From Sphingobium fuliginis (GTDB lineage: Bacteria > Pseudomonadota > Alphaproteobacteria > Sphingomonadales > Sphingomonadaceae), in the NCBI RefSeq assembly GCF_004152845.1, contig NZ_SEON01000001.1, forward strand, positions 434,001-498,000: a stretch of 64,000 nucleotides of DNA, written 5' to 3'. The position numbers and the translations under genes are program-made. The notes below the pieces were generated by a model. That model did no database searches. It was not told the DNA's origin and worked only from the letters and a program-made list of their open reading frames with translations. Every line of letters begins with the position of its first letter. Position 1 is the first letter of the stretch. This document shows positions 37,482-45,758 of the stretch, in pieces.

Positions 37482-38135
37482 CTAGCGATCCCCCTTGGCG
37501 CGCTCGCGCTTCGCCTTGGCGCTGATGTCCCCCAGCGTGCTGTCGTCGAGCAGCTTCGCGTCCAGCATCGCCATCCGCTCCGCGCGGCGGGCGACGGGAT
37601 TGGGCTTCGTCGTGTCGGCGTCCTCCTTCGCCTTTTCCTTGGGCGTCTTGACGGGCGGCGCCTTGGCGATCTTGTCGACATTGTCCGCCGCATGCGCCTC
37701 CCGGATCACGGCGATGTCGCTGCGGATCTGGGTCGGCGCGGGGCTGGCGGGCGCGGCCTGCGGCGCCGACGGCAGATCGGCGGGCGTCTGCACCATCGCC
37801 ACCATCACCGGCGGCGCGACATAATCGGGCCCGTTGGGCTGCACCCCGTCGAGATGCGCCAGCGCCCGCTCGCCCGCCAGATATTGCTGGGCGGTGGGCG
37901 TCGCATACATGAAGTCGTCCTGGTTCCAGCGCTCAAGCTGCCGCATGTTCGCCCGCGCGCTGAACTCGGTCTCCAGATAGCGGATGTCGGCCTTCGCCCG
38001 CGCGATCTGCGCCCGCACCTTCATCAACTCATTACGCTCGGTCGCGACCTTGAGCGACACCAGATAAGCGCCCAGCGCCCCCAGCGCGACCAGAAGGATC
38101 CAGATCAGGCTCTGCAATCTCTTGACCGCGATCAT
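37482..38135 (-). CDS. ftsL: Cell division protein FtsL, with long C-terminal tail
   Basis: A 217-residue bitopic protein: short cytoplasmic end, TM ([19 protein letters not shown], about residues 10-28), then a leucine-zipper-like coiled coil ([20 protein letters not shown] to about residue 65) and a LERWNQDDF motif. Position between rsmH and ftsI and the layout identify FtsL. A Pro/Ala-rich, then Lys/Asp-rich tail of about 120 residues makes it nearly double the usual length. It overlaps rsmH by four bases. Confidence 0.9.
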   Translation of the reverse strand: MIAVKRLQSLIWILLVALGALGAYLVSLKVATERNELMKVRAQIARAKADIRYLETEFSARANMRQLERWNQDDFMYATPTAQQYLAGERALAHLDGVQPNGPDYVAPPVMVAMVQTPADLPSAPQAAPASPAPTQIRSDIAVIREAHAADNVDKIAKAPPVKTPKEKAKEDADTTKPNPVARRAERMAMLDAKLLDDSTLGDISAKAKRERAKGDR

Positions 38136-39112
38136 GAGCGGGGTTTCCTGTCTTGGGTTCGGCGGGGGGAAACAGGGGCGGACGTGCGAACGGCGCTGCG
38201 CAACGTGGCGGATCGGGAGCGGGGGTTGCGCGCCAGTTCCGCCATGCCGGGCCGCACCGCCTTGGCTGGCCTTTCGAAAGTCGGCGCGGGACCGGACTGG
38301 AGTTGGGGCAAATGGCGCGATCCGCTCGCCTCGCTGCCGCTGCGGTTGCGCAGGAACTGCTTGACGATGCGGTCCTCCAGGCTGTGGAAGGTGACGACCG
38401 CCAGCCGGCCGCCTTCCTCCAGCATCGCCTCGGCCGCTTCCAGCCCCCGCTCCAGCTCCTCCAGCTCGCGATTCACATGGATGCGGATCGCCTGGAAGGT
38501 GCGGGTGGCGGGGTCCTTCTTGTTATGCGGCTTGTGGCCAAGCGCCTTGCGCACGACGCCGGCAAGCTGCCCGGTACGCTCCAGCGGCCGCGCCTCGACG
38601 ATCGCCTTCGCCACGCGGCGCGAGCGGGGTTCCTCGCCATAGCGATAGAGGATGTCGGCAATCTCCTGCTCGGGGGCATTGTTCAGGAAATCGGCGGCGC
38701 TCATCCCGCTCCGGCTCATCGTCATGTCGAGCGGCCCGTCGCCCTGAAAGGAAAAGCCCCGCTCCGGCCGGTCGAGCTGCATGGACGAAACGCCGATGTC
38801 CAGCGTGACGCCGGAAACCGATGTCACGCCCCGGTCCGCCAGCAGTTGCTCCATCCGCGAAAATTCGCCCGCGATCAGGGTGATGCCCTTTTCGTCGGCC
38901 AGCGCCTGCCCTTCGCGAATCGCGTCGGGATCGCGGTCGAAGGCGAAGACCCTCGCCCCCTTGTCCGCCATGGCGCCCGAATAGCCGCCCGCGCCGAACG
39001 TGCCGTCGACATGGACCTCGCCGGGGTTGATGGCGAGGGCGTCGAGCACTTCGTCGATGAGCACCGGAATATGGCGCTCGGGGTCCTTGGCATGATCGGC
39101 GGAAGCGCTCAC
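38132..39112 (-). CDS. rsmH: 16S rRNA m4C1402 methyltransferase, GTG start
   Basis: A 326-residue SAM enzyme modifying C1402 in the 30S decoding site. [27 protein letters not shown] (SAM loop), [26 protein letters not shown] and [16 protein letters not shown] are the family blocks. The start is a GTG at 39112 overlapping the mraZ stop (GTGA), giving [17 protein letters not shown]; a frame upstream lies in mraZ. The C-terminal 50 residues are Arg/Ser/Pro-rich. Confidence 0.96.
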   Translation of the reverse strand: MSASADHAKDPERHIPVLIDEVLDALAINPGEVHVDGTFGAGGYSGAMADKGARVFAFDRDPDAIREGQALADEKGITLIAGEFSRMEQLLADRGVTSVSGVTLDIGVSSMQLDRPERGFSFQGDGPLDMTMSRSGMSAADFLNNAPEQEIADILYRYGEEPRSRRVAKAIVEARPLERTGQLAGVVRKALGHKPHNKKDPATRTFQAIRIHVNRELEELERGLEAAEAMLEEGGRLAVVTFHSLEDRIVKQFLRNRSGSEASGSRHLPQLQSGPAPTFERPAKAVRPGMAELARNPRSRSATLRSAVRTSAPVSPRRTQDRKPRS

Positions 39113-39606
39113 CTGGCCCCTCCAGCCGTCCGCTGGTCCAGCCAGCGGCAAACCTTGTTGCGGATCAGTTCCGGCCGGTCCTTGCTGTCGACTAGCGTTT
39201 CCGGCTTCCAGATCTGGATGTAGCGACCCACGCCGTAGAAGAAGACGGCGTCGGTGATGCCATATTCCTCCTTGATGTCGGGATGCATGGCGAAGCGGCC
39301 GCCGTCATCGAAATTGACCTCCTCGATCGTGCCGAGGCGGCGCTCCAGTTCCAGATCGGCATCATAGTCGCGCCCCGCGGCGCGCGCTTCGCGGGCCAGT
39401 TCCTCGACTTCGGTGAACAGATGACGGCGGTGCGATTCGCCAAAGCCCGTGGCGCAGGGGTTGCCGCCATGGACCGAGAGGAAAAGCCGGGTTTCATTGC
39501 CGCTGGACAGCTTGACCTGCCGGCGCATCTCCAGGGGCAGCACGAAACGGCCCTTGCCGTCCGCGACGCTGAATGCGTTGCCCGTATAGAGAATGACTTC
39601 CGACAC
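39109..39606 (-). CDS. mraZ: Transcriptional regulator MraZ
   Basis: A 165-residue protein with two SpoVT/AbrB-like beta domains. Each keeps its signature: [13 protein letters not shown] near residue 17 and [17 protein letters not shown] near residue 100. MraZ forms a ring that binds repeats ahead of its own operon and represses the dcw cluster. It is the first gene of the run; a candidate 10-base-period repeat lies about 140-165 bases upstream. Confidence 0.95.
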   Translation of the reverse strand: MSEVILYTGNAFSVADGKGRFVLPLEMRRQVKLSSGNETRLFLSVHGGNPCATGFGESHRRHLFTEVEELAREARAAGRDYDADLELERRLGTIEEVNFDDGGRFAMHPDIKEEYGITDAVFFYGVGRYIQIWKPETLVDSKDRPELIRNKVCRWLDQRTAGGAR

Positions 39607-39745
39607 TTTTGGACTGCTGCCCCTCTGTTCCCGGGGCGCAGGCTATCGCCAGCCGGATTCGCGCAGAGACGAACCGGCTCACAGGACTAGCAAAGCCTGA
39701 CAAACCCCTATGGCTTTCAAATACCAAGCCACGGGGTGCAAGAAA

Positions 39746-39770
39746 AGGGATATTTTGGGAAAAGCCGGGA
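39746..39770 (+). promoter_or_regulatory. Candidate MraZ operator: three NGGGA boxes at 10-base period
   Basis: AGGGA (39746-39750), TGGGA (39756-39760) and CGGGA (39766-39770) with exact 5-base spacers, the geometry known for MraZ boxes (TGGGN repeats with 5-base spacers). They are read on the strand opposite to mraZ. No clear -35/-10 pair can be placed with confidence between here and the start codon. Confidence 0.5.
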
Positions 39771-39791
39771 AATCCTGTTTTGTTCTGGTAA

Positions 39792-41093
39792 TTAACCCTC
39801 TTTAAATGGCGTTGGCCGGGCAGGACGTGGCGAAGAAAGGTCCAAGGGAGCCGCCCCGCGCCGCCGGAAAAACACGGTTCCCAAGGCCGCCCAGAAAATC
39901 CCGACGAGGACAGCCCAGCGAACGGCGTTGACCAGCGCGTCACCCGACCGGACCCAGCGCCGCCCTGCCGGAAGCGTGGCGCCCAAAGCTTCCGCCACGA
40001 ACTGCGGGGTATCGGCGGTCCATTGTCCGGGCTCCAACGACGCGGCGGCATCCGCGAGCCAGAGCCTGTCGTCGATCAGATCGGCATCCGCGACGATGGT
40101 TGCGCTGCCCTTCCCCACCATGCAGCGTGCCACCAACCCCCGCCCCACGATGCGGCACTTCGGCCCCGCATCCTCGAAACCGGAGGCGGAATAGACGGTC
40201 AACACCCGCCCATCGCCCAGAAAATGACGCTTTTCGCCCGCGCTGGGGGGCGTCAGCCTGACGCCCCAATATTCGATCATCGCCGCGAGCAAGGTGACGG
40301 CCGGCGGTCGCCGCCGGTCGCCCAACGGCAGGTCCATCGGCCAACGCAGTTCCGGATCGGCCAGGACCAGCGCCTTGCCGCCCCGGCTGATCCATCCGTT
40401 CAACGCGACCAGTTCATCCATCGAAAAAGCCCGCGGCTGGACCAGGAGGAGCGTCTTGGCAGGGCTGTTTTCCAGAGCGAGCGGCGAATCGAGCGGGCTC
40501 AGGTCGAATCGCTGGCGGAGGACGGTGACGATGGGCGCATCCACCTGGGCGCCATCGCGCCAGAACAGCGGCAGTCCGGTGATGATGGACAATTTGGGAG
40601 GATGAGGCGCGCGCTGAACAGCCGGCTCCTGAGCCAGCCAGCACGCCGCGAGAGCCAGCAAGGCCAGGCCCATCGCAGCAATCCGCCCTGCTCCTGCGAA
40701 GGCACGAACCCAGTCCCGCCATTTGGACCGGGCGGTCGCGAGCCATTCGTCTCTCTCGAGCGCCTTGGTGGGAATACGGAACATCAATCCCGCAAACATG
40801 GCCGCCAGCACCACCGCAAGCAACCAAAGCACGGGCAGCAAAGCCGGCACGCGCCAAGCCGCCAGAAACGCGCAGGACAGCACCGCCCCAACCGTTCCCA
40901 GCCCGGCCCACCACGCCGCCCCGTCCCCCAGCCGCCCCTTCAGCACAGCGGCCATCGGGATCGACAGCAATGCCGGAACCATCCAGCCCCGAGGATCGAC
41001 CTGCCCGGTCCGCAGCAGCGCGGGCAACCCGCCGAGCAGCACCAGGAGCCCGGGCAGAGCCAGCATCACAAATGTCCGAAGCGCAGCCTTCAA
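39792..41093 (-). CDS. GldG-like membrane protein (ABC-auxiliary/IFT-like domain)
   Basis: About 433 residues: four N-terminal TM helices, a further TM near residue 145 (MGLALLALAACWLA), a large soluble domain and a final TM (AVRWAVLVGIFWAALGTVFF). The soluble part (KLSIITGLPLFW, then LLVQPRAFSMDELVALNGWISRGGKALVLADPE split here by reading) resembles the GldG/ABC-transport-auxiliary domain found in gliding and exopolymer ABC systems. No ATPase is adjacent. The start is uncertain: a TTG at 41093 is used, with an ATG at 41066 as alternative. It lies between a small membrane gene and mraZ. Confidence 0.6.
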   Translation of the reverse strand: MKAALRTFVMLALPGLLVLLGGLPALLRTGQVDPRGWMVPALLSIPMAAVLKGRLGDGAAWWAGLGTVGAVLSCAFLAAWRVPALLPVLWLLAVVLAAMFAGLMFRIPTKALERDEWLATARSKWRDWVRAFAGAGRIAAMGLALLALAACWLAQEPAVQRAPHPPKLSIITGLPLFWRDGAQVDAPIVTVLRQRFDLSPLDSPLALENSPAKTLLLVQPRAFSMDELVALNGWISRGGKALVLADPELRWPMDLPLGDRRRPPAVTLLAAMIEYWGVRLTPPSAGEKRHFLGDGRVLTVYSASGFEDAGPKCRIVGRGLVARCMVGKGSATIVADADLIDDRLWLADAAASLEPGQWTADTPQFVAEALGATLPAGRRWVRSGDALVNAVRWAVLVGIFWAALGTVFFRRRGAAPLDLSSPRPARPTPFKEG

Positions 41094-41109
41094 GCCGAAC
41101 CCGCCAGCA

Positions 41110-41415
41110 TCAGCGCGAAGCCGGCGGAATCTCGCGATCCATGGGTTTCTTGAGATTGGGGTCGGGTTGCAGGTCCGGCACGATCGGCGCCTGCTCCGGC
41201 GCGGGCTGCACGCCCAGTTCCGCCAGCGGCTCCTTGGGCGATACCGCATTCACGTCCAGCGTGGGCACGGTCGGCGGCGGCACCGTCGGATCGTCTATCC
41301 GCGCCTTGTCGATCACGATATTCGCCAGACCCACGAGCAACACCACGCCCGCCAGCCCGGTGAGGCCAATCTGGACACGCTGCAACCCTTCCTGTTGGCG
41401 GGGTGTTTCAGCCAT
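41110..41415 (-). CDS. Small single-TM protein upstream of the GldG-like gene
   Basis: A 101-residue protein: short cytoplasmic N-terminus (AETPRQQEGLQRV), one TM (IGLTGLAGVVLLVGLANIVI, about residues 14-33), then a Pro/Asp-rich periplasmic tail ending in DREIPPASR. No recognised domain. It starts 41 bases after cysK and ends 17 bases before the next start, so probably functions with or is cotranscribed with the GldG-like protein. Confidence 0.65.
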   Translation of the reverse strand: MAETPRQQEGLQRVQIGLTGLAGVVLLVGLANIVIDKARIDDPTVPPPTVPTLDVNAVSPKEPLAELGVQPAPEQAPIVPDLQPDPNLKKPMDREIPPASR

Positions 41416-41456
41416 GAAGCGCTCTTTTTTATCGCCGCCGCGACCTGTGTCGGCGG

Positions 41457-42452
41457 TCAACGAGTTTGCGCGAGCCAGGGGAAGACAGTCAAGCCCTTCA
41501 ATTCCAGCCATTCGCGATTATAAAGCGTTGAAAGATAACGGAATCCGGTATCGCACAGGATCGTGACGATCCGCTTGCCGGGCCCAAGACGCTTCGCCAG
41601 CGCCACCGCGCCCGCGACATTGATGCCCGACGACAGGCCCAGGCACAGCCCTTCCTCGGCCAGCAGACGCCGTACCCAGAGCAGCCCTTCCTCATCGGAA
41701 ATGCGAAACTGGGTATCGATCGGCGCGCCCTCCAGATTGGCGGTGATGCGTCCCTGCCCGATGCCCTCGGCCACCGAAGACCCCTCCGCCTTCAGCTCGC
41801 CATGGGCATAATAATTGTAAAGCGCCGCGCCATGCGGATCGCTGAGCGCGATGGTGATATTCTCGTCATGCGCCTTCAGGCCCAGCCCGACGCCAGCGAT
41901 CGTCCCGCCCGTCCCCGCCGCGCAGGTGAAGCCGTCGATCTGCCCGTCCATCTGGGTCCAGATTTCTTCGGCGGTGCCAATGATATGCGCCTTGCGGTTG
42001 GCGATATTATCGAACTGGTTGGCCCAGATCGCACCTTCCGTCTCTTCCGCCAGGCGGCGGGAGGTGTGGACGAAATGGCCGGGATTGGAATAGGGCGCCG
42101 CCGGCACCGTCACCAGCTCTGCGCCCAGCGCGCGCAGCGTGTCCATCTTCTCTCGGCTTTGCGTCTCCGGCATGACGATGATCGTCCGATAGCCCTTGGC
42201 GTTGGCGACCAGCGCCAGCCCGATGCCGGTATTTCCCGCCGTCCCCTCGACGATGGTGCCGCCGGGCTTCAACAGCCCCTTTTCCTCCGCATCGTTGACG
42301 ATGAACAGCGCCGCGCGATCCTTTACCGAAGCGCCGGGATTGGCGAATTCGCATTTGGCGTAAATGTCGCAACCCGTCTCTTCCGAAGGGCCGGCAAGGC
42401 GCACCAACGGCGTGTTGCCAATCAGGGCGAGACTATCTTTCTGAACCAGCAT
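41457..42452 (-). CDS. cysK: Cysteine synthase A
   Basis: A 331-residue PLP enzyme forming cysteine from O-acetylserine and sulfide. The PLP lysine is K44 in NPGASVKDRAALF; the substrate loop is EGTAGNTGIGLAL (TAGNTG in place of the more usual TSGNTG) and the phosphate loop is GTGGTIAG. The C-terminal part, ILCDTGFRYLSTLYN, and the length fit the slightly longer CysK group. It starts the minus-strand run that leads into the dcw cluster. Confidence 0.92.
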   Translation of the reverse strand: MLVQKDSLALIGNTPLVRLAGPSEETGCDIYAKCEFANPGASVKDRAALFIVNDAEEKGLLKPGGTIVEGTAGNTGIGLALVANAKGYRTIIVMPETQSREKMDTLRALGAELVTVPAAPYSNPGHFVHTSRRLAEETEGAIWANQFDNIANRKAHIIGTAEEIWTQMDGQIDGFTCAAGTGGTIAGVGLGLKAHDENITIALSDPHGAALYNYYAHGELKAEGSSVAEGIGQGRITANLEGAPIDTQFRISDEEGLLWVRRLLAEEGLCLGLSSGINVAGAVALAKRLGPGKRIVTILCDTGFRYLSTLYNREWLELKGLTVFPWLAQTR

Positions 42453-42611
42453 GGCTTCCGCATAGCGGACCAGATACGCGCTTGCCAAGCAACGGATTGA
42501 TGGCCGCGCGAAAGTCGGGATTGTCGCTGGACTCGTTAAGCTTTGCACCCTCCACCGTCTCAGAGCGGGACAGGCCGGATTCCGCAGGGGAACTGGCGAG
42601 GCTTTTCCCCT

Positions 42612-43595
42612 ATGATGGGCACCAATATGCGGATTTTCGGGGGAAAAGGGGCTTTGAAGGGCCAGCGGACAGGGGTGAGGCACGGCGTCGTCGCCGCGCT
42701 GGCGCTGCTCGCCCTCGGCGCGCCGCGCCTGATCACAGCGGCACCGCTTGACCTGCTGGCCGCCAACCATGCGCAGGATGATCCCGCGGAGAAGCCTGGT
42801 GAGAATTTCCCGGGATCCGCCTTCTTCTTCGCGCAGGGCGCCTTCGATCCCGCGCCCGGCGCCGCAACGCTGCGAAGCGAGCATGTACTTGGGCTTGATG
42901 CCGTGCAGGCTGCTCCCGCCATGGCTTTCCGGGGCCTGACCGCGCTCGACAGCTATCGGGCGCTCAACTGCCTGACATCCGCCGTCTATTATGAGGCGGG
43001 GAGCGAGCCGGAGGACGGGCAACGCGCCGTGGCGCAGGTGGTGCTGAACCGCGTCCGCAACCCCGCCTGGCCCAAGAGCGTGTGCGGCGTCATCTACCAG
43101 GGGTCGGAACGCACCGACTATCGCTGCCAGTTCACCTTCAGCTGCGACGGCTCCATGGCGCGCGGCGCGAGCGCGGACGGATGGGCGCGCGCCCGCCGCA
43201 TCGCCGCTCAGGCGCTTTCCGGCATGGTCTATCGGCCCGTCGGCCTTGCCACCTATTATCATACGCTGGCGGTGCGACCCGAATGGGCCGGCGCGATGCG
43301 GCCGGTTGCCGTGATCGGCGCGCATATCTTCTACCGCCCGCCCGGCGCCGGTGGCACGGCCGCCGCTTTCCGCATGGCTTATTCAGGGCGCGAAACACAG
43401 TCGGGGCCTGCCCGGCTGGCATTGACCGCGAAGTCCCCGATGTTCGATCCCATGGTGGCGGAACCCGTCACGGTATCCCCCGCGCCGGCCGTGCCCGTCA
43501 CCGGGCCTTTTGCCCCTCTGTCTCCCGATGCGCCGGGCCTTCCCCAATCGACGGTCCGCCCCGAATATCGCAACAGCGGCCGGCCGCTGATCTGA
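42612..43595 (+). CDS. SleB-type cell wall hydrolase
   Basis: A 327-residue exported protein: a TM or signal segment (VVAALALLALGAPRLITAAP) then a linker and a SleB domain at about residues 115-230 with NCLTSAVYYEAGSEP, the catalytic-glutamate region, QRAVAQVVLNRVRNPAWP and CQFTFSCDG. These enzymes are lytic transglycosylases or amidases acting on peptidoglycan. The C-terminal 80 residues are a Pro-rich tail. The ATG at 42612 is one of three close candidates (42612, 42615, 42627). It is divergent from cysK. Confidence 0.85.
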   Translation: MMGTNMRIFGGKGALKGQRTGVRHGVVAALALLALGAPRLITAAPLDLLAANHAQDDPAEKPGENFPGSAFFFAQGAFDPAPGAATLRSEHVLGLDAVQAAPAMAFRGLTALDSYRALNCLTSAVYYEAGSEPEDGQRAVAQVVLNRVRNPAWPKSVCGVIYQGSERTDYRCQFTFSCDGSMARGASADGWARARRIAAQALSGMVYRPVGLATYYHTLAVRPEWAGAMRPVAVIGAHIFYRPPGAGGTAAAFRMAYSGRETQSGPARLALTAKSPMFDPMVAEPVTVSPAPAVPVTGPFAPLSPDAPGLPQSTVRPEYRNSGRPLI

Positions 43596-43705
43596 CGAGC
43601 TTTTTTTGCGGAAAAATGCCGATTATTTTATGGTTACCGTTTCAGAAACCAATCAAACCGTTGAAAAATAACGAAATAAATTTCTCATCATTTTTTCGGT
43701 CGTGG

Positions 43706-43731
43706 GGAACCTAATCCTTCCTTCATGGGTT
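43706..43731 (+). promoter_or_regulatory. EcfG-type general-stress promoter for the small RNA
   Basis: GGAAC (43706-43710), 17 bases, then GGTT (43728-43731), close to the alphaproteobacterial EcfG sigma consensus GGAAC-N16/17-CGTT. The first transcribed base would fall near 43738, three bases before hairpin 1 of the small RNA. Confidence 0.65.
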
Positions 43732-43737
43732 CTGCAC

Positions 43738-43838
43738 TGCGGATAGCAAATCTTTTGCCCCCCGCTCTTGCTATCCAAAAAAACATGAGCCCGGAACGCA
43801 TCTCCCCCCCCCGACGCGTTCCGGGCTCAGAATTTTTT
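43738..43838 (+). ncRNA. Candidate trans-acting small RNA with two C-rich hairpin loops
   Basis: About 100 bases. Hairpin 1 pairs GGATAGCAA (43741-43749) with TTGCTATCC (43768-43776) and exposes CCCCCC in its 18-base loop. Hairpin 2 pairs 14 bases (TGAGCCCGGAACGC, 43786-43799, with 43816-43829) and exposes CUCCCCCCCCC in its loop. AGAATTTTTT (43830-43838) then forms an intrinsic terminator. C-rich loops complementary to Shine-Dalgarno sequences are the hallmark of alphaproteobacterial regulators such as CcsR/cuckoo and NfeR1-type RNAs. No reading frame fits. An EcfG-type promoter sits exactly upstream. The rest of the 384-base gap is AT-rich spacer. Confidence 0.65.
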
Positions 43839-43875
43839 AGCCAACTCCCCGGAAATCAGAGATATTTTCGCTCTC

Positions 43876-43900
43876 GGAACGCTTTTCCGGGCAGCGGGTT
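43876..43900 (+). promoter_or_regulatory. EcfG-type promoter for the entericidin gene
   Basis: GGAAC (43876-43880), 16 bases, then GGTT (43897-43900). The implied transcript has a leader of about 70 bases to the ATG at 43980. Entericidins are commonly stress-induced, consistent with EcfG control. Confidence 0.6.
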
Positions 43901-43979
43901 GTTCACTGGTCACCGGCATGACGCCCGGTTGAAGCATTTCCTGCCAGCTATGCAGGACAAAGGCTCTGAAAAGGAGACG

Positions 43980-44111
43980 ATGATGACCAGGAAGATATTG
44001 GCCGCCCTTCTATTGACCGGTTCGTTGATGGTCGCGGCCTGCAATACGGTCGAAGGCGCCGGCAAGGACGTGCAAAGCGCCGGCCAGGCGGTCGAAAACG
44101 CCGCCAACTGA
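43980..44111 (+). CDS. Entericidin A/B family lipoprotein
   Basis: A 43-residue lipoprotein: MMTRKILAALLLTGSLMVAAC with the lipobox ending at Cys21, then NTVEGAGKDVQSAGQAVENA, the typical entericidin amphipathic helix. AAGGAG lies four bases before the ATG. In enterics these peptides form a stress-related toxin/antidote pair; the alphaproteobacterial single copies are abundant envelope lipoproteins of uncertain role. An intrinsic terminator follows. Confidence 0.9.
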   Translation: MMTRKILAALLLTGSLMVAACNTVEGAGKDVQSAGQAVENAAN

Positions 44112-44120
44112 TCCGATGGA

Positions 44121-44148
44121 AAGGCTCGCTTCACAGCGAGCCTTTTTT
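44121..44148. terminator. Bidirectional terminator between entericidin and tatC
   Basis: AAGGCTCGCT (44121-44130) pairs with AGCGAGCCTT (44134-44143 region) around TCAC, followed by TTTTTT on the plus strand and preceded by A's, so it can also act on the minus strand at the tatC end. Confidence 0.85.
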
Positions 44149-44933
44149 CAACCCGCAGCGTCCGCCGCTTCGCTGGTGGCCAGATCCTTGGCCTGCTTCC
44201 GGTCGGTGAACCAGATAGCGACGATGGTGATTTCATAAAGCGCCAGCAGCGGAATCGCCAGCATGAGCTGCGAGACCACGTCCGGCGGCGTCAGCACCGC
44301 CGCCAGCACGAAGGCGGCCACGATCATGTAGCGGCGCAGGCCAATCAACTGCGCCCGGCTCACAAAACCGGCGCGGTTGAGCAGCATCAGCAGCACCGGC
44401 ATCAGGAAGCTGATGCCGAAGGCGAGGATGAACTGCATCACCAGCCCCAGATAACTGTCCGCGCTCGGCAACGCCTCCACCTGAAGGCCGCTGCTGTTGC
44501 CCTGAAATTCCAGGAAGAAGTGGAAGGCCGTGGGCATCACCACGAAATAGGCCAGCGATGCGCCCATGGCGAAGAGGAAGGGCGTGGCGATGAGGAACGG
44601 CAGCAGCGCCTTCTTTTCCTTCGCATAGAGCCCCGGCGCGACAAAGGCCCAGAGCTGGTTCGCGATGATCGGAAAGGACAGGCAGAAAGCGCCGAAGACC
44701 GCGATCTTCACCTGAACGAAAAAGGCTTCATACAGCTTGGTGTAGACCAGCCGCCCGCCATCGTCGCCAAAGGCTTCCTTCAGCGGATGGACCAGAATCG
44801 CGAACAACTGCTCGGAGAAATAGAAACAGATCGCGCCCGTTATGAACAGCGCATAGACGCATTTGAGCAGCCGTCCGCGCAGTTCGATCAGATGGTCTAG
44901 CAAAGGCGCCTTGCTGTCGTCGATGTCCTTCAT
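44148..44933 (-). CDS. tatC: Sec-independent translocase subunit TatC
   Basis: A 261-residue six-helix receptor for twin-arginine signals. LLDHLIELRGRLLKC near the start and PFLFAMGASLAYFVVMP, FGISFLMPVLLMLLNRAGFV in the middle are TatC signatures (the LxEL and the membrane-glutamate region). It overlaps tatB by four bases. The C-terminal tail ends with a short Asp/Ala-rich cytoplasmic stretch. Confidence 0.96.
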   Translation of the reverse strand: MKDIDDSKAPLLDHLIELRGRLLKCVYALFITGAICFYFSEQLFAILVHPLKEAFGDDGGRLVYTKLYEAFFVQVKIAVFGAFCLSFPIIANQLWAFVAPGLYAKEKKALLPFLIATPFLFAMGASLAYFVVMPTAFHFFLEFQGNSSGLQVEALPSADSYLGLVMQFILAFGISFLMPVLLMLLNRAGFVSRAQLIGLRRYMIVAAFVLAAVLTPPDVVSQLMLAIPLLALYEITIVAIWFTDRKQAKDLATSEAADAAG

Positions 44934-45367
44934 GCCGCCGCGTCGTCCTTCCGCACCGGTTCCTGCGCCACATAGGGCGGTCCGTCCGTCGCTGGCGGGG
45001 CGACATAGGGGCGCGCTTCGCTCGCCGGGGCCGATTCAGCGACGAAGGGCGGGACCTCCCCGGCTGCCGCTGCGGCGGCGGGTGCTGGCAAGGCTCCGGT
45101 TTCACCGGCGGTTTCAGGCGCAAGCGTCTCCGGCGGATGCTCTTCCATGATCCGCTTGTTCTGCGCGGCCCATTTCTTCTCCAGCTCCTCCAGTTCCACC
45201 TCGCGAACCATCGCATCGATGCCGGTGCGGAAATGGCGCGCCATGGACTGCGCCTTGCCCACGATCTGCCCCACCTTGTAGAGCGCGCGCGGCAGGTCCT
45301 TCGGGCCGATGACGATCACCGCGATGATGACGATCACCAGAAGTTCAGACGAATCGATACCAAACAT
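44930..45367 (-). CDS. tatB: Sec-independent translocase subunit TatB
   Basis: A 145-residue protein: short N-terminal TM (FGIDSSELLVIVIIAVIVIGPKDLP, glycine-proline hinge), amphipathic helix (ALYKVGQIVGKAQSMARHF) and an Ala/Pro-rich cytoplasmic tail. The GPKDLPRAL hinge and E8 in the TM region are conserved features of TatB. It lies between tatA and tatC. Confidence 0.93.
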   Translation of the reverse strand: MFGIDSSELLVIVIIAVIVIGPKDLPRALYKVGQIVGKAQSMARHFRTGIDAMVREVELEELEKKWAAQNKRIMEEHPPETLAPETAGETGALPAPAAAAAAGEVPPFVAESAPASEARPYVAPPATDGPPYVAQEPVRKDDAAA

Positions 45368-45397
45368 GCGTGCCTACCGCCCCGGCCGAAGGAAAAA

Positions 45398-45628
45398 TCA
45401 GGCCTTGGTCTTTTCTTCCGTCGCGGTGGGCGCGTCCTGTTCGGGCACGCGATGGCCCTCGATGCGCGTGGCGGGCTTGGTGGGCACGTCGTCGTCCTCC
45501 ATGCCCTTCTTGAAGCTCTTGATGCCCTTGGCGACGTCGCCCATCAACCCGGAGATGCGGCCGCCGCCGAACAGCAGCATGACCACCAGGAGAACGATGA
45601 CCCAGTGCATCAGCGAAAAGGAACCCAT
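45398..45628 (-). CDS. tatA: Sec-independent translocase subunit TatA
   Basis: A 76-residue protein: [37 protein letters not shown] contains the short TM (residues about 7-20), the FGGGRIS hinge and the amphipathic helix with FKKGMED, followed by a polar tail. TatA forms the translocation pore. The tatA-tatB-tatC order follows scpB, a common alphaproteobacterial arrangement. Confidence 0.95.
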   Translation of the reverse strand: MGSFSLMHWVIVLLVVMLLFGGGRISGLMGDVAKGIKSFKKGMEDDDVPTKPATRIEGHRVPEQDAPTATEEKTKA

Positions 45629-45758
45629 TTGAACACACTCCTGAAACTGCGTCTTATCTAGAGTGATTTCGCGTGAAATGGAAATATTTCACGGCCCGGA
45701 AATCACGGCGAACAAACCCGCAGATCATGTTTCGGCCCGACAGAGGCCCAAGCATGAT

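Noticed and set aside
39791..39806. TTAA-N6-TTAA resembling a CtrA box upstream of mraZ
   Set aside because: CtrA sites need N7 spacing, and the sequence is the end of the GldG-like coding region.
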